Below are positions 1 through 5,428 of a DNA stretch of 7,042 nucleotides, piece after piece. Source of the DNA: Lutispora sp041687175 (lineage in GTDB: Bacteria; Bacillota; Clostridia; Lutisporales; Lutisporaceae); the NCBI RefSeq assembly GCF_041687175.1, contig NZ_JAWLCK010000127.1, positions 1 through 7,042 of the forward strand, in the 5' to 3' direction. Numbering within the stretch: the first letter of the stretch is position 1; each line of letters starts with the position of its first letter. A program made the translations under genes and the position numbers. Under the pieces are notes generated by a model, which did not search any database, had not been told where the DNA came from, and saw only the letters and a list, made by a program, of their open reading frames with translations.

Positions 1-42
1 TTGAAACTTTACCCTGTTCATCTTGCACCTTACCCCTATTTA

Positions 43-226
43 GAACCGACTTTATTTTAAAAATTACTACAAGAATTAAGGAATAAATGTTATTAAATGG
101 AATGAAAATATGGAATTTTTGAACCGACTTTATTATATGGAAAGAATTAGGAAAATGGGCATAAGGCGAGAAGGGATAAGGGTTTGAGGGATTTCGGTTT
201 GGAGCGGAGTTTATTTTAAATATACA
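43..226. repeat. Three widely spaced inverted-orientation repeats, candidate transposon end
   Basis: GAACCGACTTTATT occurs exactly at 43-56 and 121-134. A degenerate third copy (11 of 14 bases) is at 202-215, so the spacing is 78 and 81 bp. The innermost copy is followed by 8 bases and then ACA at 224-226. On the opposite strand each copy reads AATAAAGTCGGTTC, the same family as the tandem units at 281-340. Several separated transposase-binding sites ending in TGT/ACA are typical of Tn7-like and IS21-like elements, so this may be the end of an element whose body lies to the left, outside the window. The repeats are seen directly; the assignment as a transposon end is inference. Confidence 0.5.
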
Positions 227-268
227 TAGTTAGGGGTATGGATTTTTAGGGAAAAGGAATAAGGAAAA

Positions 269-340
269 TGTTTTAGAAATAATAAAGTTGACTCTATGAT
301 AATAAAGTTGGTTCTAAAATAATAAAGTTATTCCCAAAAT
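269..340. repeat. Three tandem 20-bp repeats preceded by TGT, candidate transposon end
   Basis: Three direct repeats start at 281, 301 and 321, each exactly 20 bp. All begin AATAAAGTT and end in AT; neighbouring units match at 16 of 20 positions. A TGT lies at 269-271, nine bases before the first unit. Closely packed 20- to 22-bp sites next to a TGT terminus resemble the dense end of Tn7, where TnsB sites also contain AATAAAGT or similar. This array faces away from the one at 43-226, with 42 bp (227-268) between the two putative termini. It could alternatively be an array for another DNA-binding protein. Confidence 0.55.
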
Positions 341-372
341 TAGATTTTCACATCGTAGGGGAGGTTTGGGGT

Positions 373-429
373 ATGTTATGGGAACGTATTCTTGAATTAT
401 GTGATAAATATAAAAAACATATTTTTTGA
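373..429 (+). pseudogene. 18-codon frame with strong RBS, probably a truncated first gene of a mobile element
   Basis: AGGGGAGG at 357-364 is followed after 8 bases by ATG. The frame gives MLWERILELCDKYKKHIF and then TGA. The ribosome binding site is as good as those of the real genes nearby, but the product is too short to have a recognisable family. It lies about 100 bp inside the tandem repeat array, where the first transposase gene of a Tn7-like or IS21-like element would be expected. The simplest reading is a 5' remnant cut off when the arsenic operon arrived. A functional short peptide or leader ORF cannot be excluded. Confidence 0.35.
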
Positions 430-452
430 TTTATAAGATAATGTATTTATTG

Positions 453-481
453 TTGACAGAGAAATAAATCAATACTATTAT
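453..481 (+). promoter_or_regulatory. Promoter of the arsenic operon
   Basis: A perfect -35 box TTGACA (453-458) is separated by 17 bp from TATTAT (476-481), a 5 of 6 match to the -10 consensus. The predicted start of transcription, near 488, falls within the inverted repeat at 484-511, as expected of a promoter blocked by ArsR. Confidence 0.8.
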
Positions 482-483
482 AT

Positions 484-511
484 ATATGAGTATAATTGAA
501 TATAATCATAT
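484..511 (+). promoter_or_regulatory. ArsR operator 1, upstream of arsR
   Basis: The arms ATATGAGTATA (484-494) and TATAATCATAT (501-511) form an 11-bp inverted repeat with one mismatch and a 6-bp spacer. It covers the predicted transcription start and ends just before the arsR ribosome binding site. The right half is repeated base for base, over 15 bp, in the second operator before acr3. ArsR repressors bind such AT-rich dyads as dimers; binding here is inferred. Confidence 0.75.
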
Positions 512-523
512 GGTGGTGATAAA

Positions 524-922
524 TTGGATTTAATAGAAATCTTTAAAGCGTTGGGAGATGAAAACAGAATTAGAATACTCAATTTGCTAATAAGACAGGA
601 ACTCTGTGTGTGCGAGATAGAAACAGTGCTGGATATGACGCAGTCTAATGCTTCAAGACATCTAAATAAATTAAAAACTTCAGGTATTATAACCAGTGAA
701 AAGAAATCTCAATGGGTCTATTACAGAGTAGATAACAAGTTTATTGAAGAAAATAACCTACTGTATGAATTTATTAAAAACAAGATGGCTGAAAATACAC
801 AATTGTTAAGAGATATAGAGACACTTAAAAAATATAAAAACAGTAACTTTACATGTGAGCAACTACGGGAAGATAAAAGTCAGGTTCTTAAGTATCTTCG
901 AGAGCAGTGCAATAACAATTAA
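524..922 (+). CDS. arsR: ArsR-family arsenite-responsive transcriptional repressor
   Basis: A cytoplasmic winged-helix repressor that should bind the operators at 484-511 and 986-1019 and release DNA when trivalent arsenic binds its thiols. The 132-residue protein has the family layout: an N-terminal helix with ALGDENRIRIL (residues 9-19), the metal-binding motif ELCVCEIE (26-33, Cys28 and Cys30), the recognition helix TQSNASRHLNKLKTSGII (39-56) and a beta wing ending WVYYRV (64-69). ELCVC is the As(III) site of classical ArsR proteins. Two further cysteines, Cys111 and Cys129, lie in the C-terminal tail and could be a third ligand or an extra site. The start is TTG at 524, chosen because GGTGGTGA (512-519) lies just upstream and the protein then begins at the usual family position. 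It is the first gene of the operon, so it autoregulates. Confidence 0.96.
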   Translation: MDLIEIFKALGDENRIRILNLLIRQELCVCEIETVLDMTQSNASRHLNKLKTSGIITSEKKSQWVYYRVDNKFIEENNLLYEFIKNKMAENTQLLRDIETLKKYKNSNFTCEQLREDKSQVLKYLREQCNNN

Positions 923-985
923 TGAAAATTATTAATAATAGAAAACTGATTTTAGTTATTTTTCTGTAAAAACTTTAAATTAGTC

Positions 986-1019
986 ACTATATGATTATAA
1001 CTGAATATAATCATATAGT
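986..1019 (+). promoter_or_regulatory. ArsR operator 2, upstream of acr3
   Basis: A perfect 14-bp inverted repeat, ACTATATGATTATA (986-999) and TATAATCATATAGT (1006-1019), with a 6-bp spacer. It shares TGAATATAATCATAT (1002-1016) with operator 1. It contains TATGAT (990-995) and a perfect TATAAT (1006-1011), either of which could be a -10 box, although I see no good -35 at the right distance. It is more symmetrical than operator 1, so it may be the stronger ArsR site and may control a second promoter or block read-through from arsR. It is not a terminator: it is AT-rich and has no T-tract after it. Confidence 0.75.
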
Positions 1020-1057
1020 AAGAACAAGATAATTTAAATTGATAGGGGGCATAAAAC

Positions 1058-2113
1058 TTGAGTGACAAAGAAACAATGCAAGAAAATAAAGGATTAGGTT
1101 TTTTTGAAAAGTACCTTACAGTATGGGTAGCAGTATGCATTATAGTAGGAGTTGCAATAGGACAATTAGTTCCTTCAATCCCTGAAACTTTAAGCAAATT
1201 TGAATATGCAAATGTATCAATTCCTGTTGCTATTCTCATATGGCTAATGATTTACCCAATGATGCTGAAAATTGATTTTTCAAGCATTGTCAGGGCAACA
1301 AAAAAACCGAAGGGACTAATAGTTACTTGTGTAACAAACTGGCTTATCAAGCCTTTTACAATGTATCTTATTGCAGCGTTTTTCTTGAAAGTAGTGTTCA
1401 GTAGGTGGATTGGTCCGGATTTAGCGACAGACTATCTTGCAGGTGCAGTATTATTAGGAGCCGCACCATGTACCGCTATGGTATTCGTATGGAGTTATCT
1501 GACAAAAGGCGACCCTGCTTATACATTAGTGCAGGTAGCAGTGAATGACCTGATAATATTGTTTGCATTTACACCAATTGTTGCATTCCTATTAGGGGTA
1601 AGTAATGTGACCGTTCCTTATGACACGCTGATATTATCAACAATCCTGTTTGTTGTTATTCCATTGGCAGGAGGGTACCTTACTAGAAGGAACATCATTA
1701 AACATAAGAGTATAGAGTATTTCGAGAACATTTTTCTCAAGAAATTTGATAATGTAACAATCGTAGGTTTGCTTCTCACTTTAGTAATTATTTTCTCGTT
1801 CCAGGGTGAAATAATTTTAAGTAATCCCTTGCATATTATATTAATTGCCATACCATTAATTATCCAGACATTCTTTATATTCTTCATTGCTTATGGATGG
1901 GCAAAGATATGGAAACTTCCCCATGATATTGCAGCACCTGCGGGAATGATTGGAGCAAGCAATTTCTTTGAACTTGCAGTTGCAGTGGCAATTTCACTCT
2001 TTGGACTGGAATCTGGAGCCGCTCTTGCAACAGTTGTAGGGGTATTGGTTGAAGTCCCGGTCATGCTTACATTGGTCAGGATTGCAAATAGTACAAGGCA
2101 TTGGTTTCAATAA
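1058..2113 (+). CDS. acr3: Acr3-type arsenite efflux permease
   Basis: An inner-membrane carrier that exports arsenite using the proton-motive force, removing the product of ArsC. The 351-residue protein is the usual length and is hydrophobic throughout, consistent with the ten membrane segments of the Acr3 (BART superfamily) fold. Two family hallmarks are present: APCTAMVFVWS (residues 136-146), with the conserved cysteine at Cys138, and SNFFELAVAVA (301-311), with Glu305. These are the residues reported as essential in Alkaliphilus metalliredigens Acr3, and the numbering coincides. The first 13 or so residues are hydrophilic. The start is TTG at 1058, supported by AGGGGGC about 8 bases upstream. 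Operator 2 lies in the 135-bp gap after arsR, and arsC follows 24 bp downstream in the same transcript. Confidence 0.97.
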   Translation: MSDKETMQENKGLGFFEKYLTVWVAVCIIVGVAIGQLVPSIPETLSKFEYANVSIPVAILIWLMIYPMMLKIDFSSIVRATKKPKGLIVTCVTNWLIKPFTMYLIAAFFLKVVFSRWIGPDLATDYLAGAVLLGAAPCTAMVFVWSYLTKGDPAYTLVQVAVNDLIILFAFTPIVAFLLGVSNVTVPYDTLILSTILFVVIPLAGGYLTRRNIIKHKSIEYFENIFLKKFDNVTIVGLLLTLVIIFSFQGEIILSNPLHIILIAIPLIIQTFFIFFIAYGWAKIWKLPHDIAAPAGMIGASNFFELAVAVAISLFGLESGAALATVVGVLVEVPVMLTLVRIANSTRHWFQ

Positions 2114-2137
2114 CCTTGTAGAAAAAGGTGGTATCGA

Positions 2138-2539
2138 ATGAAAAAGAAGGTTGCTTTTGTATGTGTCCACAACTCTTGCCGTTCTCAAATGGCAGAAGGT
2201 TGGGCAAAGAAGTTGGGAAGTGACGTATTAGAAGCATATTCGGCAGGGACGGAAAAATACCCTGAAGTGAAGCCACTAGCAGTACAGGTAATGGAAGAAG
2301 CAGGAGTGGATATGAGTGACCATCATCCGAAACTATTAAGCGATATTCCGGCGGAAGTAGATATATTAATAACGATGGGATGTAATGTAGAATGCCCTTA
2401 TGTACCATGCCAGCATATAGAAGATTGGGGGCTTAGTGACCCGTCAGGCGGACCAATAGAGGATTACAGAAAAACAAGAGATATAATTAAGGAAAAAGTC
2501 GAGGATTTAATACAGAGAGTAAAGAACAATCAGATTTGA
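2138..2539 (+). CDS. arsC: Arsenate reductase, thioredoxin-coupled low-molecular-weight phosphatase type
   Basis: A cytoplasmic enzyme that reduces arsenate to arsenite for export by Acr3. The 133 residues begin with the CX5R anion-binding loop, VCVHNSCRSQMAE (residues 8-20), with Cys9 as the nucleophile and Arg15 completing the loop, as in low-molecular-weight tyrosine phosphatases. The mobile redox segment TMGCNVECPYVPC (79-91) supplies Cys82, Cys86 and Cys91, followed by DWGLSDPSGG (96-105), which carries the general-acid aspartate region. Staphylococcal ArsC uses Cys10, Cys82 and Cys89; here the third cysteine is displaced and there is an additional one, so the resolving pair may be Cys82-Cys86 or Cys82-Cys91. 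ATG at 2138 is preceded by AAGGTGG. It sits 24 bp after acr3 and 108 bp before the next permease; that gap holds nothing I recognise. Confidence 0.95.
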   Translation: MKKKVAFVCVHNSCRSQMAEGWAKKLGSDVLEAYSAGTEKYPEVKPLAVQVMEEAGVDMSDHHPKLLSDIPAEVDILITMGCNVECPYVPCQHIEDWGLSDPSGGPIEDYRKTRDIIKEKVEDLIQRVKNNQI

Positions 2540-2647
2540 TAAGCGGTATGTAATTAATCAAAATAAGAGAATTGCAGTGAAGTTGAAAAGTGCAAACATG
2601 TTGAAAAATAACTTGAAGTGTGTAAGGGGTAAAGGGGATGTTTTCAT

Positions 2648-3664
2648 ATGAACATATTAGCCATGATATTCGGTTGGTTAAATGACCAACTATTAAAAAT
2701 GAGATGGCTTTCAGAATTGGTAAGACTTCTTGTGGAAAAAGTATTTGGTTTACCTGTTAGCGAAAGGATAGGCGGAAGTATTCACTTTTTTATATACGAT
2801 ACAATTAAAATATTTATATTATTATCACTATTAATATTTGTCATATCCTATATCCAGAGTTATTTTCCGCCAGAGAGGACAAAGAAGATTCTCGGAAAGA
2901 TAAAAGGCATTAAAGGGAATATACTTGGGGCACTGCTTGGTACGATAACTCCCTTTTGCAGTTGCTCCAGTATACCAATTTTTATAGGTTTTACTTCGGC
3001 TGGATTGCCTTTAGGCATAACCTTTTCTTTCTTAATATCTTCGCCAATGGTAGATTTGGCGTCATTAATGTTGTTAATTTCATTTTTCGGTCTTAAAATT
3101 GCCATAGCCTATGTTGTAGTAGGCTTAATTTTGGCAGTTATTGGAGGAACTTTAATAGAAAAGTTTAGACTTGAAAAATATGTAGAAGGATATGTAAGGG
3201 AAATTGAAAATGTTGATGCGGAAGTGCCTGAAATGACTCGTAAGGAAAGAATATCATATTCAAAGGAACAGGTCAGAGATATTATCAAAAGGGTTTGGCT
3301 ATATGTATTAATCGGTGTAGGCATAGGGGCGGCTATTCATAACTGGATTCCACAGTCATTCATAGAAAATGTGGTTGGAGGTAATAATCCATTTGCAGTG
3401 ATGCTTGCTACTGTAGTGGGCATTCCAATGTATGCTGATATATTCGGTACTCTTCCAATAGCCGAAGCGTTATTTGCAAAAGGAGTGGACGTAGGGACTA
3501 TAGTGTCATTTATGATGGCAGTAACAGCCCTGTCTCTGCCTTCCATAATTATGCTCAGAAAGGTGGTAAAGCCTAAACTTTTAGCAATCTTTGTATCTAT
3601 CGTATCAGCAGGGATTATTATTATTGGATACTTATTTAATGCTTTTTCATATATTTTTGTGTAA
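2648..3664 (+). CDS. ArsP/DUF318-family permease (putative organoarsenical or metal-thiol efflux)
   Basis: A 338-residue membrane protein of the permease family that includes Campylobacter ArsP and Shewanella SO_0444. ArsP exports trivalent organoarsenicals such as methylarsenite; other members have been linked to arsenic or metal efflux. The family signature TPFCSCSSIPIFIGF is at residues 101-115, with Cys104 and Cys106 in a membrane segment as probable substrate ligands, followed by SSPMVDLASL (131-140). About eight hydrophobic segments are visible, in two groups separated by a charged cytoplasmic-type loop (about 172-213) rich in Lys, Arg and Glu. A second half-motif, GIPMYADIFGTLPIAEAL, is at 258-275. 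ATG at 2648 follows AAAGGGGATG. The operon lacks arsM and arsI in this window, so the true substrate is open. The neighbouring Cys-rich and thioredoxin-like genes suggest thiol-dependent delivery, which is inference. Confidence 0.88.
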   Translation: MNILAMIFGWLNDQLLKMRWLSELVRLLVEKVFGLPVSERIGGSIHFFIYDTIKIFILLSLLIFVISYIQSYFPPERTKKILGKIKGIKGNILGALLGTITPFCSCSSIPIFIGFTSAGLPLGITFSFLISSPMVDLASLMLLISFFGLKIAIAYVVVGLILAVIGGTLIEKFRLEKYVEGYVREIENVDAEVPEMTRKERISYSKEQVRDIIKRVWLYVLIGVGIGAAIHNWIPQSFIENVVGGNNPFAVMLATVVGIPMYADIFGTLPIAEALFAKGVDVGTIVSFMMAVTALSLPSIIMLRKVVKPKLLAIFVSIVSAGIIIIGYLFNAFSYIFV

Positions 3665-3683
3665 AGCAGAGATTCATTCTGAA

Positions 3684-3794
3684 ATGATGAGTCTTGTAAA
3701 ATGCACAGGATGTGAAATCTGTGTAAAAGAAAATTGTGGAATGACGATAATAACGGAAAAAATATTGATTGATGAGGAGGATTTATTATGGTAA
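3684..3794 (+). CDS. Small Cys-rich reading frame between permease and thioredoxin genes
   Basis: A 36-residue frame containing KCTGCEICVKENCGM, which places four cysteines at 7, 10, 13 and 18 (CX2CX2CX4C), the spacing of a small metal or Fe-S binding site. Its stop overlaps the start of the thioredoxin-like gene by 7 bases, as in translationally coupled genes. There is no clear ribosome binding site before ATG 3684 or 3687. The frame is open upstream into the end of the permease gene (to at least 3591), in the +1 frame relative to it. It could be a separate small protein, a C-terminal tail of the permease joined by frameshifting or after a one-base error near the T-run at 3653-3657, or a decayed remnant. 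I do not recognise a family. Confidence 0.35.
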   Translation: MMSLVKCTGCEICVKENCGMTIITEKILIDEEDLLW

Positions 3795-4015
3795 TCAAAG
3801 TTTTAGGTTCAGGATGTTGTAATTGCAAAAAATTAGAGGCTAATGTCAGAGAGGCTGTAAAGGAACTGGGACTTGAAGCCACTATTGAAAAAGTAGAGGA
3901 TTTTAAGGACATTATGGCATATGGTGTAATGAGAACACCTGCACTTGTAGTAGATGAACAGGTAAAGATTATGGGAAGAGTTCCGTCGGTAGAGGATATT
4001 AAAAGATATTTATAA
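3788..4015 (+). CDS. Small thioredoxin-like protein (redox-active disulfide protein 2 family)
   Basis: A 75-residue minimal thioredoxin fold (Thioredoxin_3 type, as in MTH895). The beta-alpha-beta start VIKVLGSGCCNCKKLEANV carries the active site Cys10-Cys11-Asn12-Cys13, so the CXXC has an extra vicinal cysteine inside it. TPALVVDEQ (residues 50-58) supplies the conserved cis-proline Pro51, and VKIMGRVPSVEDIKRYL is the usual last strand and helix. No signal peptide is visible, so it is cytoplasmic. AGGAGG at 3775-3780, 7 bases before ATG, is one of the strongest ribosome binding sites in the window. Genes of this type are often next to DUF318 permeases, so it may pass reduced metal or arsenic-thiol species to the permease, or reduce the permease or ArsC. 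That role is inferred. Confidence 0.9.
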   Translation: MVIKVLGSGCCNCKKLEANVREAVKELGLEATIEKVEDFKDIMAYGVMRTPALVVDEQVKIMGRVPSVEDIKRYL

Positions 4016-4016
4016 C

Positions 4017-4040
4017 GAGGCGGGAGCATATTTCCGCCTC
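4017..4040 (+). other. GC-rich hairpin just after the thioredoxin-like gene
   Basis: GAGGCGG (4017-4023) pairs perfectly with CCGCCTC (4034-4040) around a 10-base loop, starting two bases after the stop codon. No T-tract follows, so it is not a standard terminator. It could be a 3' stabilising element or part of a larger structured intergenic RNA with the palindrome at 4046-4107. Confidence 0.55.
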
Positions 4041-4045
4041 ATTGA

Positions 4046-4107
4046 AACGCCGCTAATGTAAGAAAATTTTACTACAACCGAAAAATTTTCTTATGAATCT
4101 AGGCGTT
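4046..4107 (+). repeat. 62-bp nested palindrome before the DUF2703 gene
   Basis: Outer arms AACGCC (4046-4051) and GGCGTT (4102-4107) enclose a perfect 12-bp inverted repeat, TAAGAAAATTTT (4059-4070) and AAAATTTTCTTA (4082-4093), with an 11-base loop and near-equal internal loops of 7 and 8 bases. In RNA it would form a long hairpin ending just before the AGGAGG of the next gene. It may be a small palindromic insertion, or a regulatory or processing structure that separates expression of the last gene. No T-tract follows. Confidence 0.6.
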
Positions 4108-4128
4108 ATAAAGAAGGAGGCTTTTATT

Positions 4129-4692
4129 ATGGGATGTTGTGAAACTCAAAGAAATAATACATGCTGTAGTACGAGTTGCGGGTGTGAAGAGCAAAATTAT
4201 GAAGAAGAAAAGAAAAAAATAATAATTGATTTTTTGTTTTTAGATTTAAGTATATGTACAAGATGCCAGGGCACGGAGAGCAGTCTTGAAGAAGCCATTA
4301 AGGACGTTGCTAAAGTGCTTGAATTAGCGGGCATAGAAGTTGTTGTAAATAAAATTCATATTGATAGTAAGGAAAAGGCCATACAGTATAGATTTGAGAG
4401 TTCACCTACTATCCGTATTAATGGAAATGATATACAACTGGAAATGAGAGAATCACTTTGTGAATCATGTGGCGATTTGTGCGGGGATGAAGTGGACTGC
4501 CGTGTATGGGTGTACAAAGGTAAAGAATATAATGTTCCTCCAAAAGCAATGATAATTGATGCCATACTTCGTGAAGTATATAGTGACAAAAAAGCACAGT
4601 TAAATAATAGAGTTGGTAAGGAAGCATATCAATTACCGGAAAATTTACGTCGATTTTTTGAATCGATTGAGAAAAATAAGAATTGTGAATAA
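4129..4692 (+). CDS. Cys-rich DUF2703-family protein, last gene of the arsenic operon
   Basis: A 187-residue cytoplasmic protein of unknown function. I start it at ATG 4129 because AAGGAGG lies 8-14 bases upstream; an in-frame ATG at 4093 lies within the palindrome and has no ribosome binding site. The N-terminal tail has six cysteines, including two vicinal pairs (MGCC, residues 1-4; TCCSTSCGC, 11-19), then a charged linker. The DUF2703 core follows: ICTRCQGTE (42-50, Cys43 and Cys46), SSPTIRING (91-99), ESLCESCGDLCG (108-119), DCRVWVYKGKEY (123-134) and PPKAMIIDAILREVY (137-151). The PTI segment and the CXXC suggest a thioredoxin-like fold. Thirteen cysteines in total, next to arsenic genes, suggest an arsenic-binding or transfer role, loosely like the vicinal cysteine pairs of ArsD. 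That is inference. Confidence 0.87.
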   Translation: MGCCETQRNNTCCSTSCGCEEQNYEEEKKKIIIDFLFLDLSICTRCQGTESSLEEAIKDVAKVLELAGIEVVVNKIHIDSKEKAIQYRFESSPTIRINGNDIQLEMRESLCESCGDLCGDEVDCRVWVYKGKEYNVPPKAMIIDAILREVYSDKKAQLNNRVGKEAYQLPENLRRFFESIEKNKNCE

Positions 4693-4798
4693 ATGATAGG
4701 ACTAATGTGCGATTTAATATAGAAGAAGATTAAAGCCTAAGCACATCAACATCTTGACCATATGAACCTTTCTATAAATAGGGCTATTATGATTTTTT

Positions 4799-4839
4799 AA
4801 ATGCTTTGGAGATTTAGCAGTCTTTCCAAGGCATTTTTT
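4799..4839 (+). terminator. Rho-independent terminator of the arsenic operon
   Basis: ATGCTTTGGA (4801-4810) pairs with TCCAAGGCAT (4825-4834) with one G-U pair. AA at 4799-4800 extends the stem against the first Ts, the loop is 14 bases, and a run of six Ts is at 4834-4839. It lies about 107 bp after the last operon gene, on the correct strand. Confidence 0.8.
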
Positions 4840-4893
4840 ATAACAGTCTGTAAAGTTCAAACTTATTCATTTGTAAAAATTTTTTCTAGGTGA

Positions 4894-4992
4894 ATTTTAA
4901 GTCCACCAAAAGTATGTGATACTGCGCAATCATCGCCTTTGCAAATAGCAGGTGAAAATATTATGGAGTATGTAAAGATTATAAAATATTAG
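4894..4992 (+). pseudogene. Possible C-terminal remnant of an unidentified gene
   Basis: A 32-codon frame opens right after a stop at 4891-4893 and ends at TAG 4990-4992. It reads PPKVCDTAQSSPLQIAGENI and continues MEYVKIIKY, which has the composition of real protein rather than of AT-rich noise. There is no start codon with a ribosome binding site at its beginning. Its stop overlaps the end of the leftward four-helix-bundle gene. It may be the tail of a gene lost by deletion, or chance; I cannot assign a family. Confidence 0.2.
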
Positions 4993-5393
4993 GGGTCAAT
5001 TGTAACTGATTCATTATCTAAACAAGATTTTAACATCTTTATATAGCCATACAGCATTTTTATTACTTCAAGGAATTTCTCATCTAAAGTTTTGTATTGT
5101 TCTTCACTTATATAATGGTTTTGATATGCGGTTAGTAAATGGTTTCTCGTTTCACCACAACTGCCAAGGGCAGCGTTGGCATGGAATAATTCCCGCTTTA
5201 TAAATAGTTGGGTATTTCCTTCGGCTATGTTTGCGGAAATACTTCGACTGCTTCTAATGATTTGGTCAGTAAGCCGGTACTGCTCATGGCTTGGAAACCC
5301 TTTAACCAATGCTTCTATTTCTCGTTCAAGAGCGTTTGCCTTCTGCCAAACTTTAAGCGTCTTAAAATCCCTTATGACTAAACCATTGCTCAT
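4989..5393 (-). CDS. Four-helix-bundle protein (S23 / 23S rRNA intervening-sequence family)
   Basis: A 134-residue protein of the family first found encoded in 23S rRNA intervening sequences and now seen widely as stand-alone genes; the related bAvd acts as an accessory protein in diversity-generating retroelements. The family pattern is clear: DFKTLKVWQKANALEREI (residues 9-26, helix 1), YRLTDQIIRSSRSISANIAEG (39-59, helix 2 with the diagnostic SISANIAEG), ELFHANAALGSCGETRNHLLTA (68-89, helix 3) and a last helix from about 97 to 124. Length is a little above the usual 115-125. AAAGGATGA lies just before the start, and a good promoter lies further upstream. No rRNA sequence or reverse transcriptase is present here, so its role is unknown; members form pentamers and may bind nucleic acid. 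It is transcribed against the arsenic operon. Confidence 0.9.
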   Translation of the reverse strand: MSNGLVIRDFKTLKVWQKANALEREIEALVKGFPSHEQYRLTDQIIRSSRSISANIAEGNTQLFIKRELFHANAALGSCGETRNHLLTAYQNHYISEEQYKTLDEKFLEVIKMLYGYIKMLKSCLDNESVTIDP

Positions 5394-5428
5394 TTAGATT
5401 CATCCTTTCAAATATTAGATTTTCCCAC

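Noticed and set aside
1..21. Minus-strand ATG at 19-21 preceded by AAGGTG, reading MNRVKFQ off the left edge
   Set aside because: Only seven codons are inside the window. The start looks plausible and could be a divergent gene inside the left-hand element, but it cannot be supported.
2555..2645. Short open frame between arsC and the permease, ending across the permease start codon
   Set aside because: About 30 codons, no ribosome binding site and Lys/Asn-rich as expected from AT-rich spacer DNA.
3337..4029. 230-codon minus-strand open frame across the permease and thioredoxin genes
   Set aside because: Lies opposite two well-supported plus-strand genes, and its protein is low-complexity with no recognisable domain.
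4093..4128. Upstream in-frame ATG for the DUF2703 gene
   Set aside because: Inside the palindrome, no ribosome binding site, and the real AAGGAGG lies just before ATG 4129.
4705..4746. ATGTGC / GCACAT inverted repeat after the last operon gene
   Set aside because: Six base pairs with a 30-base loop and no T-tract; likely chance, and the clear terminator is at 4799-4839.
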